Source: Bugula neritina
Lineage: Eukaryota; Bryozoa; Gymnolaemata; Cheilostomatida; Bugulidae
NCBI GenBank assembly: GCA_964035545.1
Contig: OZ037765.1
Location: 13,574,698-13,634,697 of the forward strand
Direction: 5' to 3'
Length of the DNA stretch: 60,000 bases
Shown here: one piece after another, positions 12,500 through 23,700 of the stretch
Position numbering within the stretch: position 1 is the stretch's first letter
Layout: each line of letters opens with the position of its first letter
Notes under the pieces: generated by a model
What the model saw: the letters and a program-made list of their open reading frames with translations, nothing else
Databases searched by the model: none
What the model was told of the DNA's origin: nothing
Position numbers and translations under genes: made by a program

Positions 12500-14580
12500 C
12501 CGTTTTTTTTTTGTTTTTTTTTTTAGTGCTTCTGCATTACCGCTGATATTATTCAATTTAGATAGTGATATTTAAAAAGAAAATTGATAGGTAAGCTAGG
12601 TAAATCCTCTCATGTCGCGTATCGTTCTTGGTAAAAAACTTTGGTGGTAACAGCTAGAGTGAGAAGAAATGGAGTTGGGTAAACCTTGGGTTGCTGATCT
12701 CGTAGTTACGGACATGAGAGAGCGATTTTCCACAACCTCATCATAGTCTGATGAAAGTGTACTGTGCGTGGCTTCAGACTGTAGAATACTTGTCAATAGT
12801 GTGAGTCTATGATTTTTACGCCTCGTTTGCAATGGTAGTAGACCCAGTTCGCATCGAGCGTCACTAACACTCTCTCGCCCCTTGAGACCTGATATGAACC
12901 TCACAGCACGGTTCTGAACCATTTCTATATTATGTATGGTGGTTTTTAAATAAGGATCCCAGAGGGTATCTGCATAATCCAACCATGGACGGCAGAGGCT
13001 AGTGTAAGCCAAGAGTTTGCCATTTTTTGGAGCATCATGAAGAGCAAACTTTATTGCTCCTAGGACTCTGCTAGCTTTTTGTGATTTCAGCACAATGTGT
13101 TTGTCAAATTTTAGATTACTCTGCATGGTCACACCGAGATACTTGGTCTCTTCAGTCCATTGGACAGGTGTACTCCCAAGCTTATAAGATGGAAGGCTTG
13201 TTTGGCGACCAAATGATATAGCATGGCATTTACTTTCATTAAAAGGCATCTTCCACTGTTGGGACCAGTTATATACTGCATCGATATTGACCTGGAAGTC
13301 TGCAGCATCTGCTTCTGAGTTTACTCTTTGGTACAACAGGGTGTCATCTGCATAAAGACTGACACAACAATTGACATAACTTGGTAAATCGTTAATATAA
13401 ACCAAGAATAGTGTGGGTCCTAGTACAGATCCTTGGGGGACGCCCGATGTTACTGGGAGCTCAGTTGAGCATGAGCCTTTGATTACAACTCTCTGTTTTC
13501 TGTTAGTGATGAAATCTTGAATCCAATCTATAATCTGTAGGTTAACTTCTGGAATGCGACGTAGTTTCAGTAGCAGTAGGGAATGGGGGACTTTGTCAAA
13601 TGCTTTTTTAAAGTCTAGAACAATTGCATGTGTGTCTTGTGATTGGTCGTGCGCTTTGGCAATGTCATGGTATGTTGAGCACAGCTGAGTATCGCATGAC
13701 ATTCCCTTCCGAAAACCATGCTGCCTGTTGTGAAGTATATTGTCAAGGGTTGCATTCAGGTAGTGTAGGATTATGTGCTCAAGCATTTTGCACGGAATGC
13801 TTGTGAGAGAGATAGGCCTATAATTCTGTGGTGATTCCTTGCTTCCTCCTTTATGTATTGGGGTTACATTAGCAAGTTTCCACTCTCTTGGTAGGTTTCC
13901 AGATTTAAGTGAGGCATGGTATATGTGCTGAAGACAAGTGGCATTTATTTCAGTATCAACTAATAGGTCCGGTTTTCTTATGCCGTCTGGCCCCGGTGAT
14001 TTACCATTTGCCAAACCTCTAATAGGTGACTCAAGCCCCTTGATGGATATGCATATGTTATGAGTATCACTGCTATGATTTGGATATTGTGACACCTGGT
14101 GATCTTGGCAGAACTGACTATAAAAATAACTGTTCAGGATTTCAGCGCACCTCAGTGAGTTGTCAGTTAGTTGATTAGTATCAGGGTCAGTAAGAGACAT
14201 GGAAATATTATCTTGACCAGTTTTTTGCCTCAGGTGTTTGAAAAAAGGCTTGGAATTTCCCCTCTCTAATGGTTTACATACCTTCTCAACTACATAGTTC
14301 CTCTTTTTGTGACGAAGCAATTTTTGCAAGATTTTCGCTCTGTTTTATACTTCTCCAAGAAAAACACATCCCTTGTTTTTTTATACTTAAACCAAGTTTT
14401 TCTTTGCTTTTGAGCAAGCTTCTTTGCCTCCTTATCAAACCAAACAGGCCAGCAAGAGTTTTTTGATTTTAAAACTTTTGTAGGAATGTGATCTTTGCAA
14501 GCCTGCGCAAGACCTTCTCTAAAAAGGAGCCACATGTTGTCCGGGTCTGACATGTTCTTAAGTTTGTTACAGACAGTTAA
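12500..14580 (-). mobile_element. 5'-truncated non-LTR retrotransposon (LINE)
   Basis: Read on the minus strand the element runs from about 14,580, through a reverse-transcriptase ORF, to an A-rich 3' tail at about 12,502-12,523 (runs of A broken by one C). It lacks an endonuclease domain and the first part of ORF2, which is the usual result of incomplete target-primed reverse transcription. No clear target-site duplication was found. The RT motif set and the C-terminal RTIRD motif suggest the CR1/Jockey group of LINEs, but the clade is inferred. Confidence 0.85.
12596..14553 (-). pseudogene. LINE ORF2 reverse transcriptase with one frameshift
   Basis: The main open frame (12596-14329, 577 codons) holds a complete reverse-transcriptase domain. 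NYRPISLTSIPCKMLEHII is the early palm block, HGFRKGMSCDTQL follows, then VLDFKKAFDKVPH with the first catalytic Asp, SGVPQGSVLGP, and the YADD box with the catalytic Asp pair, then YLGV. The C-terminus carries the FLPRTIRD motif typical of LINE ORF2 proteins. The preceding 87 codons (14290-14553) lie in another frame and continue the same protein backwards, so a single frameshift near 14,320-14,340 separates them. An animal LINE ORF2 normally also has an N-terminal apurinic-like endonuclease, which is missing. The element therefore cannot move by itself, although the RT core is unusually well kept. Confidence 0.9.
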
Positions 14581-14593
14581 TAGTTAAACTTAA

Positions 14594-14775
14594 TTGATGA
14601 TAATCATAATGCACTAACAAATAATATCATATTCATAATCATAATGATATTAATAATATTATTATTAATCATAATCATAATGAAATTAAATAATGAACCC
14701 ATAATCATAATGATAATGATAATCATAATAATGATAAAGTTAAATATTCAATATTCATACTCATAGTCATAGTAA
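14594..14775. repeat. ATAATC/ATAATG simple repeat
   Basis: Imperfect tandem ATAATC, ATAATG and ATAATGAT units, abutting the truncated 5' side of the LINE. It has no coding content. Confidence 0.7.
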
Positions 14776-15893
14776 TTCAAATTGCCAGACCAAAAAATTC
14801 AGAATTTTAAATTTGAAGGATTTTTAACGCCATGGCTATTAGTATTACTATTAGTATATTACCTTTCTAACTTCAAAAACAGATCAACTGCAAGGTTTGC
14901 AACGAGTGGTGTAAGATGAAATGTTTTGGTAACAAATCTATTGTTTGTTTTGAGACTAAAATGCATTGAACGAGTAACTACCGCAACTTGAACTCGGCCA
15001 ACTCGAAAAAGTCCTCGAATAAATCGTAAAAAGACAATGATGTGGTAATTTCAGCGGTTATGTAAACCCTAGCGCATTTATATCGCTAAGGTTGAGACTG
15101 AAAACTCCCGTGGCATTTCACGATCTTCCTATATAATAATATCCCTTTATTATTATTTTATGTTGTCCTTGAAAAATAACCAATGAGCGGACAGTAGATA
15201 TTATCTGCGACACAACTATGCATCATCAACATGGTGATTAGCAGCAATGACTATGACTGTATGAGCACTGCTCAGAAACAATAATTATTTAACGCTTATT
15301 TTGCTATCAACTTCTAACACATATATTCTGAGCAGACAATTATTTGATTAATTTATTTTTAAAAGTCTAGCAATGAGTGACTGCAGCACTTTTGGTGATT
15401 AATTAAACGCCATAAGAAGATTTACTGACGCCATTCTCATCCTGATTCTGATTCTCACGCACATTGATTTTGAAAATTATCGTATTTCCTCTTGCAGGAC
15501 TTAGAAAACCAAAAGAAAGATAAAACTAATGTAAGAGTTCTAAACTTTAAAACCATTTTTTTTAATAAATTACTCTTTTTAAACTTATTTTTACTGAGCA
15601 AGTGAGAGCAACTAATAGTAATACATACTCATAGTGATACACTGATAGAGTTACTGTTAGTAACTGCAAGTGTAATGGAACAAAATTGTATTTACATTCC
15701 TATGTTTGCCAGTATATATAATATTACTATTGATATACATAGACAAACTAGATTTATAACTATGAATCTACTTAGTGCGAATTTAAACTATCAAGAATGT
15801 GTGATACTAAGACTAAGAGTAAATGTAATGATTTAAGTTAATTATGCATTATATATAGTTAGATCATTCTATTTGCACTACTAGAAAGCAGAA
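14776..15893. other. Spacer without recognised feature
   Basis: AT-rich DNA with some isolated CpGs near 15,000-15,130. I see no supportable exon, RNA gene or transposon end. Confidence 0.45.
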
Positions 15894-15894
15894 T

Positions 15895-15962
15895 TAGTTT
15901 AGGAAGTATAACAATAGACTAGTAGGCACTAGGACATGGGTTCGAATCCTGGCAGGGTCATA
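15895..15962 (+). repeat. Possible tRNA-derived SINE fragment
   Basis: GGTTCGAATCC is a perfect RNA polymerase III B-box, and TAGTTTAGGAAG about 45 bp upstream loosely resembles an A-box. The surrounding sequence does not fold into a convincing tRNA, so a decayed tRNA-derived SINE head is the likeliest reading. A chance match is possible. Confidence 0.3.
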
Positions 15963-16600
15963 ACTGATGTCAGTTGATTTATCAAATCCATAACTGTCAG
16001 GACTCACTCTGTGTCTATGATAGTCATAATAACCAGGACTAGTTTTACTAGATGGCTTTTTATTTACTACTCTAGCTGATTTAAGTGTAACTTCAACTAC
16101 ATTGTCAGAATTATTGCTTAAATTTAAACTGCTTGATCTAGTTTCACAAACCACCAAAGGAGATTCTTAAGCAATAATCTTATTTTTCAAAATATTGGAC
16201 AACATTTTCCATGTAAGTTTTTCATTTAGTATAGGTTGTTTTTCAATCAATTCATTTCTTAGACCTACTACTGCTATACGAATAGCAAATAAAGCTTTCT
16301 CACCAAATCCTATTCTCCTACTATTTTTGACACTATGTACTATGTAGCAAAAATTCTCATTCTCAGCACATGTTTGAGATAAAGTTAGCACCGTATTGGC
16401 ATTCTTACTCTTTTTATAATCATCTTTCAAAGAATTTTGAGTAGGTATCATTAAGAGCATCGGTATCGAATTCTAAAGAGTAAAGCTGGAACCTCAGTTT
16501 CTTGTCCAAACCTGTTAACAGTATTTTCTGACACTATTTTGGTACTTGTTTCTAGGGTTGCCAAATGAACTGCTAGGTTACACTTAGCTAACTATTTTTT
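15963..16600 (-). pseudogene. Decayed coding region of unknown family
   Basis: On the minus strand three adjoining stretches read like one protein that has been broken. The first (about 16,590-16,450) reads NLAVHLATLETSTKIVSEN and onward in one frame. The second (16167-16460) runs for 97 codons and includes FGEKALFAIRIAVVGLRNEL. The third (about 16,160-15,963) continues in the same frame as the second after a single TAA stop, and is Ser/Asp/Tyr-rich. There is a frameshift between the first two and a stop between the last two. Composition (balanced charged and hydrophobic residues) is unlike random AT-rich translation. I do not recognise the family; a transposon gag-like ORF or a retrocopy are both possible. 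Confidence 0.35.
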
Positions 16601-17737
16601 TAAAACCATCAGTCTGATGATTTGTGCACAAAACTAACTTAGGAAACCGACCAAGGTTGGTGATCCTTGTATTATTTCCCATAATGACCTGATAAATTTA
16701 GAATTATTATATATATCAGTGAGCTTTAACTAATATTAAATTTTTTGAATAAAATATTTTACCAACTTACAAGTAATATGACTGATAGTATGAGTATCAT
16801 TCCACTAACCGGAATACTCAACAGCAATTTAAGCTAAAATTTTATTTCTTTTTCAATACCACACCTGTTCCAAATTAATAAACAATTTCTCTAATATCAA
16901 CTTTTTTTCTCCACAGACCTTTTAGTATCTCGCTGATAGCGCCATGTTTAGTATGTAAGTTCAACTTGTTAGACATTCTAACTCTTAGTCAGCAGCAGCT
17001 CTTCCTTATTTGGATTTTCTCTATAATAATCTGATAGTCAAAAGAGCCAATCATAATACTTGTAAGGCAGCATGACATCAAGTTAGTTGCTAATCTATCA
17101 ATATTTTAAACCCCTTTCAGTTTAGAATTATAATTTCAAAAAAGAGATTAAGTTGTTCAATCAATAAAATGTAATAACTATTACATAATATATACTAAAC
17201 AATATCTTTTAAGCTACGATAGTATAACTGTCTATAACATTAGAAAGGCTTTAAACTGCAAACTAATAGCATGTTTTGTATACTCATACTGATACTTTTC
17301 ATACTAATACTGTTCAGGGTGTGCAGTCCATTGATAAGATCCTGTCTCGTAAAGTATAATTTTGAGTGCAAAATTACTTGCGTTGAATACCATTGCTAAA
17401 AAAATACATTGTTTGTGGTTGCAAAACTCTAGTGACAATTGTAGATATACCATAGCTTTACTACCCCATCTTATTATAGGAAATTGATTGTGAAATGAAA
17501 ATGTAAAGCTGAAGTAATACCCAGCCAATTAGATCACTAGCAGGAAAACTTTTTGCAATCTTTTCTCAGCATGTTGGCCACATGAATCCCCACAAAACAA
17601 CCCTATTTTCTGATCAAAGTTGTAGCTTTATATGGCAATAACTTTATTAAGCGTTTAAAGTAATTGCCTTTTTGCAGTTTTCCTGCACTACAACTGTGCC
17701 TACAACTGTACCTGCACTGTACCTGCACTGTTATAGG
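16601..17737. other. Upstream region of the CERK-like gene
   Basis: No exon is firmly supported. A splice acceptor TTTTTGCAG at about 17,678 just upstream of the proposed start suggests that coding exon 1 is preceded by a 5' UTR intron. A CCATG followed by a GTAAGT donor near 16,950 could be an upstream non-coding exon, but its phase does not join in frame with the coding exon. Confidence 0.35.
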
Positions 17738-20700
17738 ATGAGTAAAGAAGTTATGGATATAGACGACACTGAAATCATTCTTCTAAATGATCATCCAGTT
17801 ACTGGAAAGCTGCCCTCGTCCAACAGGCCTTCTCCGAGCAACTCTGCTGCGTCAAGTGGAAGGAGAAGGATCTCTACCCCGGTGCTTGTCACTTCCCCAA
17901 TAGCGCAAAAAGCTTTATTGAGTGGAATATTTAGTGTAGATAGTGAAAGCTATGACATCACTTTATATTCAACACACATTTCTATGACTTCCATGAGCGG
18001 TAAACTCAAAGGTTAGAAAATCTACATCATTGCTCCATCATTACCTCAACATTACATAAAATATATCACAGACAATAGACAATATTGTACACATAAAATA
18101 CCCTAGTAAATAACTATTGGTTTGGTATGAAACCTTATAAAGGCTACTTTCTATGACAGTGTTAGAATAGATTACAACCGTAGATTATGCAATAATACTT
18201 TTTAAATGCTTGGTTGTTCACACCAGCACTACTATACTAAGTTCATGCAATTATCAAATTTATGCTATTTTTATGTTAGATTGTTTTAAATATTTGAGAA
18301 AAAAAATTTATTTTGAAACCTAGGACATGTTTTGGAGTAGATAAAAAGCCAAATGAATAAAATTTCAAAGGTACCTCACTTAATTATTAGAAATAACTTT
18401 GAACAAAGTTCAAGATGAGTAACAGAAAATCAATTTATTATCCATGCCATTGAGTTTTTAAATGAGAGCTGCTATTAATAGACTATTTGTTATTTTTTAT
18501 GGGACATCTTTCATCCATATAAACCTTTGCTATTTTTACAGGGCATGTAGGTAAAAGGTTGGGTGCAAAGAGAATTAATGGCAATTGTATAGAAATACAT
18601 CTCCAAGATCTATTTGGAGTCATGCTACAACGAAATAAATCTAAAACAAAAAAGCCAGGTTCATGTCAAGGTGTGGAACTGCATACGTTTGTTGAAGGAG
18701 AGACGAATAAACTGAAGCATGACATAATTTCTCTGATACACCCTAGCGAAGAGACTTGCAAGAAATGGGTTGAAGAAATCGGTGCAATCTTGCAAAGTAT
18801 GTGCATAGCATTTCCTGCAATTATTATATTTCATAATACAAATATAATCTGCATGTATGATGCTGTGTAATTAAAATATGACCATGTGCTCATGATTAAA
18901 CAACCGGAGTAAACATAAAAATTCATATTTTTTTGTTATATATAATTGCAGCTGTTATAACAGCGTTGTGACGTTCTCAGTGTGCATATATTTTAAATTA
19001 TATTATATTTTACTCAAATGATAGGTTTTTAGATAATTGAATTTTTAAGAGATTTTATGTTTATTTCAAAAGTTAAATATTCATGTTTTCTACCGGCAAA
19101 TGCTATTATTTGTAGCTATAACAGGCAGACCAAAAAACGCAAAGTTGTATATTGATGCCACTGCAAGCACTAGAAATCTATTCAACAATCAAATTTATCC
19201 GATATTCTTTTCAGCTGGTTTAACTGCAGCTGTTGAAGGTGAGTCACAGCGGCTATTTTTATTCTGGAGTACAGATCTAAATATATTACTGCTTCTAGCT
19301 AGGGTCAAGGTATATTGAGAAACTTACATAAGGTTATTTTATTTCATTAGCATTGAACAGTTTTTTAAAATTCCATTGGGTGAGATACTATTTTTGATAT
19401 AATATACTAAACAAGCTATTGGTTTGAGTCAGAACTCAAAATTTAATCTGTCCAGTTTTTTATTTTTATATTTTTTCATAATTTATTGCCATTTTTTGTT
19501 GCAGAACATAAAGATGTCGCTAAAGTAGTGAAAGACATAGAAACCATGGATTTATCACAGTTTGACTGGTAATAAGTTTATTTTTAGTTTTTGATATGAT
19601 ATTTAAAACATGTAAAATTTGCATATTATTTGATATGGGCAAAATCTTTTAAATAAAATCTCATTTAGACGATCTGCTATACTAATAAGTATGGCATTAA
19701 AATAGGCTGTTTAATTAGATAGATCTCTTTTCTGTGGCTTGTGGAAGTGATAGTTTTGTAAGCAATTTTTTTCATGAATTAGGGTTTCTGCAACATTTAG
19801 TAAACAAACATAAATTTACATGTATAAGCAAAACATCTCAACAGTTTATATATTTATACAATTAATAAATTTCTGCATTGATTGGAAATTTAAAGCCTTT
19901 TACTAATTTCGAAGTTTGTGTAGAGATTTACTAGCTATGTAGTACCAATATTGAATCACGTATAATTTATTAGTTAAACTGATGATATTTCAGCCTGCTA
20001 GTGGCTGGGGGAGACAATTTAGTTAGCACTGTTGTGGATGCTGTAATGAAGAAGATGCAATTTGATGGTGGAATTGCACTTGCAGGGAAGGAGAGCTTCA
20101 TGTCTTCATCCATACCTGTTGGTGTGATACCTTTGGGCGTGTCCAATGTTATTGCTCACACTGTGCATGGTGTGAATGATATGGTCACTGCTGCCTTAAA
20201 TATTGTCTATGGTAAGCTGCCGCTCTAAATGTCACATATAAAATATTTAGTACATATAAAGCAGTATATTGCAGCAATGAGTTTATAAGAAACTAGCATA
20301 ACTACTGATGATGACAATTAAAATTAGTCGTGTCAATTTCCAAGTTACTGTTTATAGTTCAAGGATCTTCATTTTTAGATACATTATATACTCATAAAAT
20401 GTTTTTGTACTAACTTGGACTGTGGTTTTGGTGTGACTGAGTTAATTGCCATGAAAGATTTTTGTTGTTATTTTTATTGTTTGAAATGATTTTTTGTAGG
20501 AAAAACTCTGTTATCTGACATACTTTTTGTGACTCATTCTCAAAGCAATTTTTACAAGTTTGCGTTTTCTGCGCAATATGGTTTTGGCAGCACTATAATG
20601 AAGTCTGTGAACAAATCAAAGTCAACTCAGGCCAACAGATATCAATATGCAATTGCCAAAGGACTTACCAAGTCAAAATTTAGGTAAAATTATTTCTATG

Positions 20701-23700
20701 TATTTCAAATTAAAATATTCATCGATAATTTACATGGTAGCACTGGCAAGACCTTAAAGTTGTTACTTACTTGACCAAAGTATTAATGTTGATACATGAA
20801 TCCTTATAGAAGAAATATATTGCTGATAAACATTCAATGTATACTGTGTGGTCAGCTTGGTACTGAGTTGTATCAGCTGATACCTTGTAAGAAGCTTGGC
20901 AGTCTTTGTCAGTGAAAGAATATTGATATATATATATATATATTTTTTTTGGTCGAGATAACATTGTGTTTTAGGACTTGAAATATATAATTTTGGAACC
21001 ATCTTTAAACAATTATTTCTAAAATGAAAAAAACTAAAATTTAGAGATATTTTTAATAATACACAATTAACTAATATACTGAAAGTTCTAGTTTCGTAAA
21101 AAGGTTATTCATTAATTATTAATATATTATGCCGCACATGCATATGCACAGATATGCAACCTTATATGCAGGGTACAAGTGAGCACCTGAATGTACAATG
21201 TTATATGGCAGATGTTTACATTGATGCTGTGTAGAAGTTGTAATTCGTTTATATTTGCAAGTTGTGTTAAATTACTGCAAGACGGTATTATTATGACTGG
21301 TTATGTTTTAGACCCTATGGATGTGAAGTTAAATATAAGTCAGTGAATGCCTGTTTTGGTGAGCCTCTAGATGGTGCAACTTGTAGATCTGGGTGTGTAC
21401 TAACATACGATGTAAACTAATATATACTAATTGCATATATAATACTTTGCAATGGTGTCATATATCCTAAGCTGTCTGGTATAACGTGTGACCAGTGCAT
21501 ATTTAAAAAAATCCAGTACATTCCACTATAGTATAATAAATTGTACTAGCCTAGAATCTATGGACGTGCGTAATACTGTATTGTGTTCCCCTGCATCATT
21601 CATGTGACAGTGCAGACGATATGCTGCTCTACTCACAGTACTTACAAACTGTTGTTATAAATGTGATAAAAGTTGTCCTACCTTTTCAGTTCATTTTGTG
21701 TTTTGAGTAATCAGAGAGTTGTCTTATCTCCCTGGTTTATTGTGAAATAACTAATTGACTATTGTAGTAGTTTTGTGGGTTATAGAATGAAATCAGGCAG
21801 AGAACATAACTCCTTGTTATAGAAGAGACAAGAGAGAGAGGTTGCCGTGTGCTTGCAGTACTTTATTGTAGTAGAGAGAAGTATCCAGTGTGAGCTCCAG
21901 TCCGCAAGTGACTGAAGCTCTAAAATGCGTGTCCTTTTATACTAGTAGAACAAAGGACTTCTAGAACCTTCCACCGACAGCGGGCCGATGTTCGGCAGGG
22001 GATGCCGATTTCGTCATGTCGGTAACCGACACTGGAAATATCGGTAACCGACATTCGGTCTGCCTGCATCCACCTGCCGAAATCGGTCCAACTGTCGGTT
22101 TACATGAATCAACAAAAATGAACCCAACCAAGTGTATGCGTATTGTAACTTGTAATTGGGGGAAAGGGGATTAACTATTTACTATGCTGAAAGCTCAACA
22201 GTAGCCATAGTGTTTAAGGTATTAGAAAGTTACGCTACATAATTAGCTGTGATTACAGTATTTAGAAAAATAGCCATAAGTAATGTGCCAAGGGGGATAA
22301 CTCTTAATATTTACCACACTATTGCAGATGCACTGTTTGTGGGAATGACAATCAGAGCCCCTGCCTTGACGGCACTAGATTCTCCGATCCCCTCCAAGAC
22401 TTTAATCCTCTAGAGTTGTCTAACAACAGCAGTCAGCTATCAGGTAGGCAGTAAGACTAGTGTGCTGCTGTTACTGCTCAGTAAACTAGTATCTGATTTT
22501 ATAGGTATCTATTAACCCATTGATTCTTTTGTAAGCAGATACAAAAGGCAGCTCTAACCGACACCTACTTTGAATAATCATGCAATGTACTTTGTTTCAA
22601 GTATTTGTGTATCCACACTATTTTACTTTTAGCATAATAACAAGTGGTAGTTATACTAAGAAACAAATTGTTTTAGAAATGGGTGTTGGGGATATTAGCA
22701 CTACTAAAGGAGACTATTTAAGTATATCAGTATACGCAACTCCATCACCTTGTGACATGGCTCCTCTCGGACTCAGCAAATACACGCACATAGCAGACGG
22801 CTGCATGGACGTTGTATTGGTTCACGGTACTGAAAGAAAAGAGTTTATGAGATTTCTCAAGCGTAATGGAAATGCTAAGAACCAGGTATATTCATATCTT
22901 GTTTATATTTTATACTAATCTTTATTATAGTCCTACATAATTTTGATCATGAATTGATTTGATTTCAAAAATGGAGAAGAGTTATACTCATATTTGATCA
23001 ATTTACTGAATTCATAATCTCTATAGGTACCCTAACTGATTGATGCCAATTGAAATTTTCAATTATTTCAGCTTAATTTGAGCTATCAGGTAAAACAGAA
23101 ATTATCATCTTGATTTTAATTTTTAATCAACATGCATACATGTCAAGCTTGATGTTGCTTCACAACTATGATGCGTACTATGCAGCAGGTTTTTTTATAA
23201 AAGAAATAAACATTTTTAATATAATTACGTGGCAAAACTGATGTCGGACACCAAACCTTTTGCTATTTTGTTTTGTTGGTAATGGGCAGCAAAATTTTTC
23301 TGAGTTTTGCCTTTTGATTTTAGCTGGATTTCCCATTTGTTGAGAGCTACAGGGTTAGTGATGTATCCTTCCACGTACGCTTGCCTGTTGGGTGGAATTA
23401 TCGAGACCGAGATTATAGTGAAATTGTGGACCAAGTTAGGCAGCAGAAAAGTAGAATTCAGGTACATGTACATTGTATAAGGATTTTTTTGATAATATTT
23501 CATTATCGTAGATTGTAATGTTTATATTGTAGAATGAATACACACAACTTATATTCCCTACTCCTTCTTGAAAGCAAGTACTGTTCTAATTATTATCAGC
23601 TTATGTTACTATCAGGTAGTTCTATATAAAGATTAAATGAATTAGTCATTCCACTACGGGACTTTGTGTTTGTAGTCAGCAGCTACTGATGAGTCAATCA

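Noticed and set aside
15920-15962. tRNA gene suggested by GGTTCGAATCC
   Set aside because: No acceptor stem or anticodon arm can be folded; only the B-box is convincing.
22580-22676. N-terminal extension of CERK-like exon 9
   Set aside because: The reading phase from exon 8 requires the acceptor TTTTAG at 22,676; earlier AG sites give the wrong frame or stops.
23225-23503. 92-codon minus-strand open frame
   Set aside because: Antisense shadow of CERK-like exon 10 and flanking intron.
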